Positions 41,133 through 49,115 of a DNA stretch of 64,000 bases are shown here, piece by piece. The DNA comes from Nocardia kruczakiae NBRC 101016 (lineage in GTDB: Bacteria; Actinomycetota; Actinomycetes; Mycobacteriales; Mycobacteriaceae). The stretch's first letter is position 1. Every line of letters begins with the position of its first letter. Both the position numbers and the translations under genes were made by a program. The DNA is taken from the NCBI RefSeq assembly GCF_001612965.1, contig NZ_BDBL01000015.1, positions 1-64,000 on the forward strand. Direction: 5' to 3'. The notes beneath the pieces are model-generated. The model was not told the DNA's origin. It saw only the letters and a program-made list of their open reading frames with translations, and did not search any database.

Positions 41133-42320
41133 ATGGGCAGTTCCGCCGATTCGGACGCCGAGCGCGGCCCGCAGGGCGAACCGTCCGTCCCGGAGCCGAT
41201 CGCGGCAGCCGAACGCGCGGCCTCCGAGTCGGCCGGTGCGCGGCACCCCCACGGGCGGCCGGGCCCGCGCTTCGACCGCAATTCTCCGTTCGTGATCGGT
41301 GTGACCGGCGGCCTCGGCGTACTCCTCGCGGTCGGCATCGTGCAGATGCTGGCGGCCGCGCGACAGGCCCTCGTGCTGGTGGGCGTCGCGCTGTTCCTGG
41401 CGATCGGCATCGAGCCCGTGGTCGCCTGGCTGCATCGGCACCGGCTGCCGCGCGGGGCGGCGGTGGCCGTCGTATTCGGTTGTGCCACACTGCTCGTCGC
41501 CGGATTCCTGGCCGCGGCCATCACACCGCTGATCATCCAGGGCGGCGATCTGGTCGACCACGCCACCGACCAGCTGCACAATCTCGAGAACCAGTACCCG
41601 CTGATCCGATCGTGGTCGCAGCGACTACACCTGGATCAGGAACTCCGACACGGGCTCACCGACAATCCCACGCTGCGGCACGGCCTGCTCGGCGCCGGTG
41701 AACGCGTCTTCGGCGCGCTGGCCAGCGCGTTGATCGTCGTGGTGCTGACCATCTACTTCTCGGCGAATTTCCCGCGGATCCGGCACAGCCTGTACCGGTT
41801 CTTCCCGCAGTCGCGCCGGCCCCGCGCCATCCTGCTCGGCGACGCCATCTTCGTCAAGGTCGGCGGCTACGTCCTGGGCAATCTGCTGATCTCGCTGATC
41901 ACCGCGATCGCCACCTTCGTCTGGCTGACTGTGTTCTCGGTGCCGTACCCGCTGGTCCTCTCGGTGCTGGTGGCCCTGCTGGACCTGGTGCCGCTGATCG
42001 GCTCGACGGTCGCCGGGCTGATCATCACCGCTGTCGCGCTGACCGTTTCGCTGCCGGTCAGCATCGCCACGGCCGGATTCTTCCTCGCGATGCGGCTGCT
42101 CGAGGACTATCTGCTCGTCCCGCGCATCATGGACCGCACCGTCCGGGTGCCGGCGGTGGTCACGGTGGTGGCGATCATCCTGGGCGGCGCCCTGCTCGGC
42201 GTCCTCGGCGCGCTGTTGGCGATCCCGTGCGCCGCCGCGGTCCTGCTGATCGTGCAGGAGGTGGTGTACCCGCACCTGGACGGCACCACCGACCCGCCAC
42301 CGGCCGGCCCCGACGCGTGA
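41133..42320 (+). CDS. AI-2E family membrane transporter
   Basis: 395 aa. Cytoplasmic N-terminus rich in Ala/Pro/Glu (about 50 residues), then roughly eight membrane spans. Family landmarks: VALFLAIGIEPVVAWLHRHR, LLISLITAIATFVWLTVF, LVALLDLVPLIGSTVAG and the C-terminal VTVVAIILGGALLGVLGALL. The family includes AI-2 exporters and ion antiporters, so the substrate is open. TACGCT (41120-41125) lies 7 bp before ATG 41133 with no ribosome site, suggesting a leaderless transcript. Confidence 0.85.
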   Translation: MGSSADSDAERGPQGEPSVPEPIAAAERAASESAGARHPHGRPGPRFDRNSPFVIGVTGGLGVLLAVGIVQMLAAARQALVLVGVALFLAIGIEPVVAWLHRHRLPRGAAVAVVFGCATLLVAGFLAAAITPLIIQGGDLVDHATDQLHNLENQYPLIRSWSQRLHLDQELRHGLTDNPTLRHGLLGAGERVFGALASALIVVVLTIYFSANFPRIRHSLYRFFPQSRRPRAILLGDAIFVKVGGYVLGNLLISLITAIATFVWLTVFSVPYPLVLSVLVALLDLVPLIGSTVAGLIITAVALTVSLPVSIATAGFFLAMRLLEDYLLVPRIMDRTVRVPAVVTVVAIILGGALLGVLGALLAIPCAAAVLLIVQEVVYPHLDGTTDPPPAGPDA

Positions 42321-42328
42321 CGTCCGGG

Positions 42329-43582
42329 TCAGGCGGGCCGGCGCGCCGGCGTCGACGCCTCACGGTCGGCGACACTGAGCCGCGCGATCAATGCCGAACG
42401 CAGATACCACAATCCGGTGGTGCGCGACGGGTCGAAGCCGGTCAGCTGGCCGATGCGGCGCAGCCGGTAATCGATGGTGTTCGGATGGATGCACAGCTGC
42501 CGCGCGGCGCGTTGCCGGTTGAGGTCGGTGTTGAAGAACACGTGCAGCGTCTCCAGCAGTTCGGGGTGGGCGTCCAGCGGCGCGAGGCGGGCATCGAGGA
42601 TGTCGCGGCCGATCCCGGGACGGGTGAGCTGGTATTGCAGCGCGAATTCGGCGAAGCGATGGACCCCGGGCCCGCGTCCGAGCCGGCGCACCGTGTCGAG
42701 CAGATCGTGGGCCTGTTGTGCGGCGGCCGGGACATCGGCCGCGGCGGCGCCCACCACCGCGGCGGTCAGCGGCACCCCGGCCAGCTCCGACAGCTGCGCG
42801 ACGAGATCGTCCAATTCGGTTTCGGTGCAGGCGGTTTCGGGGACGAGCACGGTGCCGCCGTCGACCGACAGCATGGCGAGCGGCTGGTTGCGCAGCAGTT
42901 TCGCCAGCGCGGCCTGCACCCGCCGCAGCTTGCGGCGCGCGACCACGTTCCGGTCCAGCCGCGGATGCGTCTCGTCGGGATGCGGCGGAATCCACAGCGC
43001 GAGAACGTGATACCGCTCGGCGATCCGGATCCCGCATTCGCGCGCCATCTTCGTGGTGGCGTGCCCGCCGAGCAGCGCCGAGGTGAGCGTGTGCACGGCG
43101 GTGTGATGCTCGACGGCGTCGGCGCGGCGTTCCTGGACATAGGCCTTGCTGACGGTCGCGGTGATCAGGTCCAGCAGTTCCAGCGCCGTGGTGGTGCCCT
43201 TGACGACGAGTTCGGCATCGCTGGCCTGGGCTCGGGCGAACAGCAGGTCCAGTCCGGCCTTGAATCCCTCGTGGACCGCGTGCACGACCACTTCGATCGG
43301 GATGCCGGCGCGACACCAGCGCGCGGCCGCGGCCCGCAGGCGATCGGTGCGTTCGGGGAGATCCCCGCCGTTGACCCGGCGGATCGACCATTCCACACAG
43401 ATCCGCGCGACCGCCGACACGTCACCGGACATCACGTCGGCGGGCAGGGTGGTGAACGGCGCCACGGATCCGCCGAGGTGTAGGACCAGTTCCCGGGACA
43501 TGGCCTGCGCATCCCGCATGGACAGCGAGGTGGCGCGGCCGGATATCGCGCGCTCAGCACCGACTGTGCTTGCTGTAGTCAC
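42329..43582 (-). CDS. PucR/CdaR-family transcriptional regulator
   Basis: 417 aa. N-terminal RsbT-RD-like helical region, a central GGDEF-related domain with LDRNVVARRKLRRVQAALAK and GGTVLVPETAC, and the C-terminal HTH_30: TDLNRQRAARQLCIHPNTID then YRLRRIGQLTGFDPS. GTG 43582 was chosen because AAGGAGGTCAGA precedes it; the frame runs on to 43669 without support. A perfect hairpin lies 54-89 bp upstream. Neighbours are an AI-2E transporter (convergent) and a reductase (divergent); neither is an obvious target. Confidence 0.87.
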   Translation of the reverse strand: MTTASTVGAERAISGRATSLSMRDAQAMSRELVLHLGGSVAPFTTLPADVMSGDVSAVARICVEWSIRRVNGGDLPERTDRLRAAAARWCRAGIPIEVVVHAVHEGFKAGLDLLFARAQASDAELVVKGTTTALELLDLITATVSKAYVQERRADAVEHHTAVHTLTSALLGGHATTKMARECGIRIAERYHVLALWIPPHPDETHPRLDRNVVARRKLRRVQAALAKLLRNQPLAMLSVDGGTVLVPETACTETELDDLVAQLSELAGVPLTAAVVGAAAADVPAAAQQAHDLLDTVRRLGRGPGVHRFAEFALQYQLTRPGIGRDILDARLAPLDAHPELLETLHVFFNTDLNRQRAARQLCIHPNTIDYRLRRIGQLTGFDPSRTTGLWYLRSALIARLSVADREASTPARRPA

Positions 43583-43952
43583 TCTGACCTCCTTGTCACG
43601 GACCAGATCCGCAGCCTTCGCTAGATCTGCCGGATCGGTGATCGGGCGGTATCGACACCGCCCGATCACCGGCCGTAGGTGTTACCTGATGGAACGGTAA
43701 TGCGAGCCTCCGCTCACCTTCTACTCCGTTTTGGACATATTCGACTCTGCGCGGCACGGCCTCTGACCTGGGAAAATCAGTGACAGCACGGAACGAACGG
43801 AATATTTGCCGACAAAATATGGGGAACCGCTCACTTTTTGCTCCGTACCCGCCGCCGCGCCTGCATCCGCGGCGCTTTCTCCGGCAGCGATGAGTTCGGC
43901 GCGCTCGCGCCGTCGGATCGTGCAACAGGGACTTCTCGATCCAGGAGACATC
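43583..43952. other. divergent intergenic region
   Basis: 370 bp between the PucR gene and the reductase at 43953. Apart from the hairpin at 43636-43671 and the reductase ribosome site (CCAGGAGACATC), I see no gene or clear promoter. The open frame from 43806 is an extension of the reductase frame. Confidence 0.5.
43636..43671. promoter_or_regulatory. 15-bp perfect inverted repeat
   Basis: CGGTGATCGGGCGGT (43636-43650), 6-nt loop, and its exact complement (43657-43671), 54 bp upstream of the PucR start. It could be an operator for the PucR protein, a 5'-UTR attenuator, or a terminator from elsewhere. No T-run. Confidence 0.55.
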
Positions 43953-44564
43953 ATGCGCACGATCACGGCCGGCTTGTTCATCGCTCTCGACGGCGTCGTC
44001 GAGAACCCGCAGGACTGGCACTTCCCCTACTACAACGACGAGATGGGCGCGGCGGTCGATGCCCAGCTCGGCACCGCCGACACCCTGCTGCTGGGGCGCA
44101 AGACCTACGACAGCTTCGCCGGCGCCTGGCCGGAACGTGAAGCCGCGGGCGGGCCGGATGCCGACTTCGCCCGCAAGCTGGGCGATGCCCGCAAGATCGT
44201 GGTGTCGCGCAGCGATCACACCTTCACCTGGCGCAATTCCGAAGTGCTGCAGGGTGATCTGATCGCCGGGGTGACGGCCTTGAAGCAGGAATCCGGCGGC
44301 GATATCGCCATCTCCGGCTCGGTGTCGGTGGTGCGCACACTGCTGAGCGCTGGGCTGCTCGACGAACTGCATCTGCTGGTGCATCCGATCGCGGTGCGGT
44401 CCGGCATGCGCCTGTTCGACGAGGCCGACGCCACCCTCCCGCTCACTCTGCTGCGCTCGACCGCCTTCCGCACCGGTGTCGTCCATCTCGTCTACGGACC
44501 CGGACACCACCTCGAGGGCGACTACGACCAGGCCAGGCAACACCTGGCCCACGACGAGGACTGA
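43953..44564 (+). CDS. dihydrofolate-reductase-like (RibD C-terminal) protein
   Basis: 203 aa. MRTITAGLFIALDGVVENP, TLLLGRKTYDSFAGAWPERE, KIVVSRSDHTFTWRNSEVL, GGDIAISGSVSVVRTLL and LHLLVHPIAVRSGMRLFDEA give the RibD_C pattern with the NADPH-binding GxxxTV-like loop replaced by SGSVSVV. A presumed NAD(P)H reductase of unknown substrate. ATG 43953 after CCAGGAGACATC. The following Ohr gene is 101 bp away on the same strand. Confidence 0.85.
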   Translation: MRTITAGLFIALDGVVENPQDWHFPYYNDEMGAAVDAQLGTADTLLLGRKTYDSFAGAWPEREAAGGPDADFARKLGDARKIVVSRSDHTFTWRNSEVLQGDLIAGVTALKQESGGDIAISGSVSVVRTLLSAGLLDELHLLVHPIAVRSGMRLFDEADATLPLTLLRSTAFRTGVVHLVYGPGHHLEGDYDQARQHLAHDED

Positions 44565-44665
44565 TCGCGAGCCGGGTGACGTACACCGGTTGCGTCACCC
44601 GACGGGCGCGACGGCGCGGGCCGGCGAAATACCGTTTCGCCACCCGCTACCGAAAGGATCTTCCC

Positions 44666-45097
44666 ATGGCCGACATCACCTACACCGCGGTCGCGACCTC
44701 CACCGCCGAGGGCCGCAACGGCGGTCGCGCGACCTCCGACGACGGCGCACTGGACATCACCCTGGCCGTGCCGAAGGCGCTCGGCGGCGCGGGCGGTGGC
44801 AGCAATCCCGAACAGCTGTTCGCCGCGGGCTGGGCCTCGTGCTTCGTCGGCGCGATCCGGCGGGTGGCGGCGGCGAAGAAGGTGACGCCGAAGGATCTGG
44901 CCGTGGTGGCCGAGGTGACCCTGCACCACGACACCGAGCGCGACGAGTTCCGGCTCAGCGCCGCACTGCATCTGGAAGCATCCGGGATCGATCAGCAGAC
45001 CGCCGACGAACTCGTCGCGGGCGCTCATCTGATCTGCCCGTATTCCAAGGCCACCCGCGGCAATATCGAGGTCGAACTCGACGCCACCGTGGCCTGA
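44666..45097 (+). CDS. ohr: organic hydroperoxide resistance protein
   Basis: 143 aa, the standard Ohr size. The two redox cysteines are Cys 59 in GWASCFVGAI and Cys 124 in HLICPYSKATRGNIEV. GGSNPEQLFAAG precedes the first. Ohr reduces organic and fatty-acid hydroperoxides with dithiol electrons. A GGAT lies 6 nt before ATG 44666. No OhrR regulator gene is adjacent. It ends at a strong hairpin. Confidence 0.9.
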   Translation: MADITYTAVATSTAEGRNGGRATSDDGALDITLAVPKALGGAGGGSNPEQLFAAGWASCFVGAIRRVAAAKKVTPKDLAVVAEVTLHHDTERDEFRLSAALHLEASGIDQQTADELVAGAHLICPYSKATRGNIEVELDATVA

Positions 45098-45103
45098 TCG
45101 GAA

Positions 45104-45139
45104 GACCGCCCGGCGCAATGACTTTCGCGCCGGGCGGTC
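45104..45139. terminator. bidirectional terminator hairpin
   Basis: Perfect 13-bp stem (45104-45116 with 45127-45139), between the convergent ohr and monooxygenase genes. Confidence 0.8.
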
Positions 45140-45156
45140 CGTTCACGCGATCCGGG

Positions 45157-46653
45157 TCAGGCTCCGACCGCTTCGGCCGTGGCGGTGTGGTGCACCGGCA
45201 CGAAGCTCAGCGCCGGCGGGCGGCGCAGCATCCGGGCGTAGGTGCGCACGGAGGCGGGCCAGGGATTGGTGATCGCACCGCTGTCGTGGGTGTACCAGCT
45301 CGGCACATCCGTCGACCACACCGTGGTCGCGAGCGCGCCGGCCAGCCATTCCCGATGCGCCGCCATCGCGTCGGCGCGCACCTCGATCGCCGCCGCGCCG
45401 ATCTCGTCGCGCCAGCGCAGGCAGCGCATGATGTAGGCGATCTGATGTTCCTTCATCGTCGGATTGCTGCCCGCCGGGGTGAACGAGTTGGGCCCGGCGA
45501 TGAGGAAGGCGTTGGGAAATCCCGGCACTGCCAAGCCCATGAAGGCATCCGCCCCCGAACGCCAACGATCCTGCAGGGACCGGCCGCCACGGCCACGTAC
45601 CGTGATCGGGGCCAGGAATTCGGACGCGCGGAAACCCGTCGCGTAGACGATCACGTCGGCGTCGTAGCGTCCGCCGTCGGCGGTCAGGATGCCGTCGCGG
45701 GTGATGCGGGCGATCGCGGCGGTGGTCAGTTCCACGTTGTCGCGGCGCAGCGTGCGATAGAAGTGACTGTCGAAGACGATCCGTTTGGCGCCGATCGGGT
45801 AGTCCGGGGTGAGCCGGCCGCGCAGCACCGGATCGGCGATGCTCCGTCGAAGATACTGGCGCGCTGCCCATTCCGCAGGCCGGGCGGGCCAGCGGCGGTG
45901 CATCATCGGCGCCAGCAACGTGTCGGCGGCCTGTTGCAGACCCCAGCGGTAGGCACGCTGCGCACCGGGCAGCCGGAGCGCCGCACGCGTCGCCGGGCCG
46001 AATTCGGGAGCCGGCTTGGGCAGGATCCACTGCGGCGTGCGCTGGAATATCCGTACGGACGCGGCGGTGTCGGCGAGCGTCGACAGGCATTGCGCCGCAC
46101 TGGATCCGGTGCCGATCAGGGCGATCCGCCGGCCGCGCAGATCCGCGGCGTGGTCCCAGTCGGCGGTGTGGAACGACGCGCCGCCGAATTCGTCGCGGCC
46201 CGGAATCTCCGGGATGTTCGGGCGATGCAATTGGCCGACAGCGAAGACCACGATATCGGCGGTGAATCGAATCCCGTTCGCGGTCCGCAGTTCCCAGCGC
46301 GCCTCCGACTCCGAGTATGTCGCCTCGGTGACGGCGGTGCCGGTGCGCAGGTGGGCGGATAGACCCTCGGTGGCGGCGACGGACCGTAGATATTCCAAGG
46401 TCCGGCGGCGGCCCGGAAAGCGGACGGCCGTATCGCGATACGGCGCGAACGAGAACGAATACAGGTGCGCCGGTACGTCACAGTTACATCCCGGATACGT
46501 GTTGTCTCGCCACACGCCACCCAATTCGGACGATTCTTCCAGGATGACGAAATCGTCCATCCCCGCGCGCCGCAGCGCCGTTCCCATGCCGATCCCCCCG
46601 AACCCGGACCCGACGACGACCACTGTGCTGTGCAAGCCCTCTACCACCTCCAT
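45157..46653 (-). CDS. Baeyer-Villiger-type flavin monooxygenase
   Basis: 498 aa. FAD-binding GSGFGGIG (15-22), ELGGVWRDNTYPGCNCDVPA, then the signature FGGASFHTADWD (FxGxxxHxxxW type, about 164-175) and NADPH-binding GTGSSAAQ (about 189-196). YATGFRASEFL and AGPNSFTPAGSNP are further family features. It oxidises ketones or related compounds with O2 and NADPH. ATG 46653; no strong ribosome site. It stands alone, so its pathway is not shown. Confidence 0.88.
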   Translation of the reverse strand: MEVVEGLHSTVVVVGSGFGGIGMGTALRRAGMDDFVILEESSELGGVWRDNTYPGCNCDVPAHLYSFSFAPYRDTAVRFPGRRRTLEYLRSVAATEGLSAHLRTGTAVTEATYSESEARWELRTANGIRFTADIVVFAVGQLHRPNIPEIPGRDEFGGASFHTADWDHAADLRGRRIALIGTGSSAAQCLSTLADTAASVRIFQRTPQWILPKPAPEFGPATRAALRLPGAQRAYRWGLQQAADTLLAPMMHRRWPARPAEWAARQYLRRSIADPVLRGRLTPDYPIGAKRIVFDSHFYRTLRRDNVELTTAAIARITRDGILTADGGRYDADVIVYATGFRASEFLAPITVRGRGGRSLQDRWRSGADAFMGLAVPGFPNAFLIAGPNSFTPAGSNPTMKEHQIAYIMRCLRWRDEIGAAAIEVRADAMAAHREWLAGALATTVWSTDVPSWYTHDSGAITNPWPASVRTYARMLRRPPALSFVPVHHTATAEAVGA

Positions 46654-47144
46654 GTGAGAAGAGATATCCAGTAACCGATCGGCAACCTTACGTCCTGAGG
46701 CAAGGAAAACCTAAAACCCCGCTCGCGCAGAACGAATGGAACGTGCCGGTTCGGCGCGGCGATATGGACACCTTTCCAGATTGGACGCTTGATTAGTGGT
46801 GAGAGACACCAGACTTCCATCACCGAAAGCGAGGGCGAGAGCATACGCCACCGCCCGTCGACGCCAGCAGTCGAGGCAATTCGGCACACTTTCAGCTAAT
46901 TAGACAGGAGAGTCGCTGTCACACCAGAGCCCCCACGCCGCCTCTCCGAATACCTCTGCCGCGCAACAGGTACCGGCGAATCCGCTCCGTGCGCACAGCC
47001 ACTCACCCGGGGGGGTCGCGAATATTTCGGTCCTGCAACATATTCCGACACGACAGCGGCAAGGAGGTCTATACTCGCGTAGTTCGCACCGACGAGATGC
47101 CGCGCGGTTCGGCGGCGCCCCACACCTACGGGAGCTCAGCACTT
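46654..47144. other. divergent intergenic region
   Basis: About 490 bp between the monooxygenase and the methyltransferase, noticeably AT-richer at 46670-46900 than its neighbours. TATACT (47070-47075) is a good -10 for the methyltransferase; the -35 is weak. AAGGAGG at 47061-47067 is not followed by a start. Short open frames here lack support. Confidence 0.5.
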
Positions 47145-47942
47145 ATGGCCATCGACGATCCGGCGCAGATCCGCACCGATATCCCGCACTCGGCGCGTAT
47201 CTGGAATTTCTGGATGGGCGGCAAGGACAACTACGAGGTCGACCGCGCCGTCGGTGAGGCGAGCCTGCAGATCGATCCGGATATCGCGACCATGGCGGTG
47301 CAGTCGCGGCAATTCCTGATCCGGGCGGTGCGTCATCTGGCCGGCGAGGCCGGAATCCGGCAATTCCTCGATATCGGTACCGGTTTGCCGACGATGCAGA
47401 ACACCCACGAGGTGGCGCAGGATGTCGCGCCCGACGCCAAGATCGTCTATGTCGACCACGACCCGCTGGTCCTCGCGCACGCCCGCGCACTGCTCACCAG
47501 CACCACTCCGGAGGGCGTGACCACCTACATCAACGCCGACTTCCACGAGCCGGAGAAGATCATCGCCGAGGCTGAGGCCATCCTGGATATGCAGGAGCCG
47601 GTGGCCGTCATGTTCATGGGCGTCCTCGGCCATGCCCGCAGCTACGAGGACATGCTGCGCATCGTGCGCACGGTGCTGGCGGCGGTCCCCTCCGGCAGCT
47701 ACCTGGTGCTCTGGGACGGTACCGACGACAGTCAGCCGTATGTCGACCTGTGTGCGGAGTACGCGAAAACCGGTGGTACACCGTACTATCCGCGCACGCG
47801 TGCCGAGATCGCCGCCGCCTTCGACGGGCTCGAGCTCGTCGAGCCCGGCTTCACCTGCATCACGCAGTGGCTGCCCGACTCCCGCGAGGTCGGCCGCACC
47901 GCCGAGATCGCGGCCTACGGCGGCGTCGCCCGCAAACCCTGA
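47145..47942 (+). CDS. SAM-dependent methyltransferase, DUF574 family (second copy)
   Basis: 265 aa. RTDIPHSARIWNFWMGG then NYEVDR, QFLDIGTGLPTMQNTHEVA, VYVDHDPLVLAHARALL, VAVMFMGVLGHARSYEDM and YGGVARKP match the copy at 4388 throughout. ATG 47145 has GGAG about 10 nt upstream; the frame extension to 46989 runs through the promoter. Here no DUF397 or XRE gene is adjacent, so this copy is a stand-alone member. Substrate unknown. Confidence 0.88.
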   Translation: MAIDDPAQIRTDIPHSARIWNFWMGGKDNYEVDRAVGEASLQIDPDIATMAVQSRQFLIRAVRHLAGEAGIRQFLDIGTGLPTMQNTHEVAQDVAPDAKIVYVDHDPLVLAHARALLTSTTPEGVTTYINADFHEPEKIIAEAEAILDMQEPVAVMFMGVLGHARSYEDMLRIVRTVLAAVPSGSYLVLWDGTDDSQPYVDLCAEYAKTGGTPYYPRTRAEIAAAFDGLELVEPGFTCITQWLPDSREVGRTAEIAAYGGVARKP

Positions 47943-47949
47943 CGGCCGC

Positions 47950-48984
47950 TCATCGCGCCGCCACCGCGCGCGCCCGCTCGATGATGCGCAGGACCGCAAC
48001 GGCATCGGCGGGGTCCACCGGCGGTTCAGCGCCGTCCAGGAGGGCGGCGGCGACCCCGGCGTAGAAGTCCGGATAGGCGCCGGGCTCGCTGGGGGTCAGG
48101 CGTAGTTCGCCCTCGGCGCCGAGCTGACCCCAGTCGACGGGATCGACACTCCCCCACGGCTGCCCGTCGCCGGGGCGACGGCCGGCCCGCAGTGCCGCCT
48201 CCTGCGGGTCCAGCCCGTAACAGACGTAACCGGCCTCGGAGCCGAGCACCCGAAACCGCGGACCCAGCTGGGGCGCAACGGCACTCATCCAGAGGTGCGA
48301 TCGCACACCCGAGGCATGTGTGAGCGCCACGAAGGCATCGTCGTCGGCCCGCACGCCGGGGCGGCGGGCGTCGAGTTCGCTGTAGACGCCCTCGACCGGG
48401 CCGAACAGGTCGAGCGCCTGGTCGATCAGATGACTGCCGAGGTCGTAGAGGATGCCGGCGCCCTCGTCGGCGCCGCCGACCTCTCGCCACCCACCCTTGA
48501 TATGCGGCCGCCAGCGCTCGAAGCGGGATTCGAAGCGGCGCACCTCGCCCAGGGCGCCGTCGGTCAGCAGCCGGCGCACCGTGCGAAAGTCGCTGTCCCA
48601 GCGCCGATTCTGGAATACCGTCAGCATGATGCCGGCCCGCCGGGCGGCCTCGATCATCGCCTCACCCTCGGCGGCGGTCAGGGCGAAGGGTTTGTCGACC
48701 ACCACCGGCAGCCCGGCCTCCACGGCCCGCAGCGTCAGCGAGCTGTGCGTGCGGTTGGGGCTCGCGATCACCACCAGATCGATATCCGTTGCGGCGCCGA
48801 ATAATTCGCCGGCCGTGGCGAATACCCGCACGCCGGGATGTTCCTCGCGCGCCTGGTCGGCCCGCTCCGGCGAGGAGGTCACCACCGCGGCCACGCGGAG
48901 CCGGGGGTCGGCGGCGATCAGCGGGGCGTGGAACACCGCCCCGGACAACCCGTATCCGATCACCGCCACATTCACCTGCGCCAT
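47950..48984 (-). CDS. Gfo/Idh/MocA-family oxidoreductase
   Basis: 344 aa. Rossmann start VNVAVIGYGLSGAVFHAPLI, dinucleotide-site VVIASPNRTHSSLTLRAVEA, the family motif VVVDKPFALT (EKP-like Lys) and the C-domain GILYDLGSHLIDQALDLFG, with Asp and His in the catalytic DxxxH. It acts as an NAD(P)-dependent dehydrogenase on a sugar or inositol-like substrate. ATG 48984 follows GAGGAGCGGCG, so the longer frame to 49059 is rejected. Confidence 0.88.
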   Translation of the reverse strand: MAQVNVAVIGYGLSGAVFHAPLIAADPRLRVAAVVTSSPERADQAREEHPGVRVFATAGELFGAATDIDLVVIASPNRTHSSLTLRAVEAGLPVVVDKPFALTAAEGEAMIEAARRAGIMLTVFQNRRWDSDFRTVRRLLTDGALGEVRRFESRFERWRPHIKGGWREVGGADEGAGILYDLGSHLIDQALDLFGPVEGVYSELDARRPGVRADDDAFVALTHASGVRSHLWMSAVAPQLGPRFRVLGSEAGYVCYGLDPQEAALRAGRRPGDGQPWGSVDPVDWGQLGAEGELRLTPSEPGAYPDFYAGVAAALLDGAEPPVDPADAVAVLRIIERARAVAAR

Positions 48985-49115
48985 CGCCGCTCCTCGGTTC
49001 GACCTCCACTCGTGCGGGCCGACCGTCACACCCGCGGGTGACCGGTGCCCGGCCCACATCCATCACAACACGCCCACGTACTCCCATGCGGCGACGACGG
49101 CCCCGACACTCCGGC

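Noticed and set aside
39842..41701. 619-codon plus-strand open frame
   Set aside because: Out-of-frame shadow through Ag85 copy 3 and the AI-2E transporter.
46641..47142. Several short minus-strand open frames before the second methyltransferase
   Set aside because: Overlap one another, lack ribosome sites, and cover the likely promoter at 47070.
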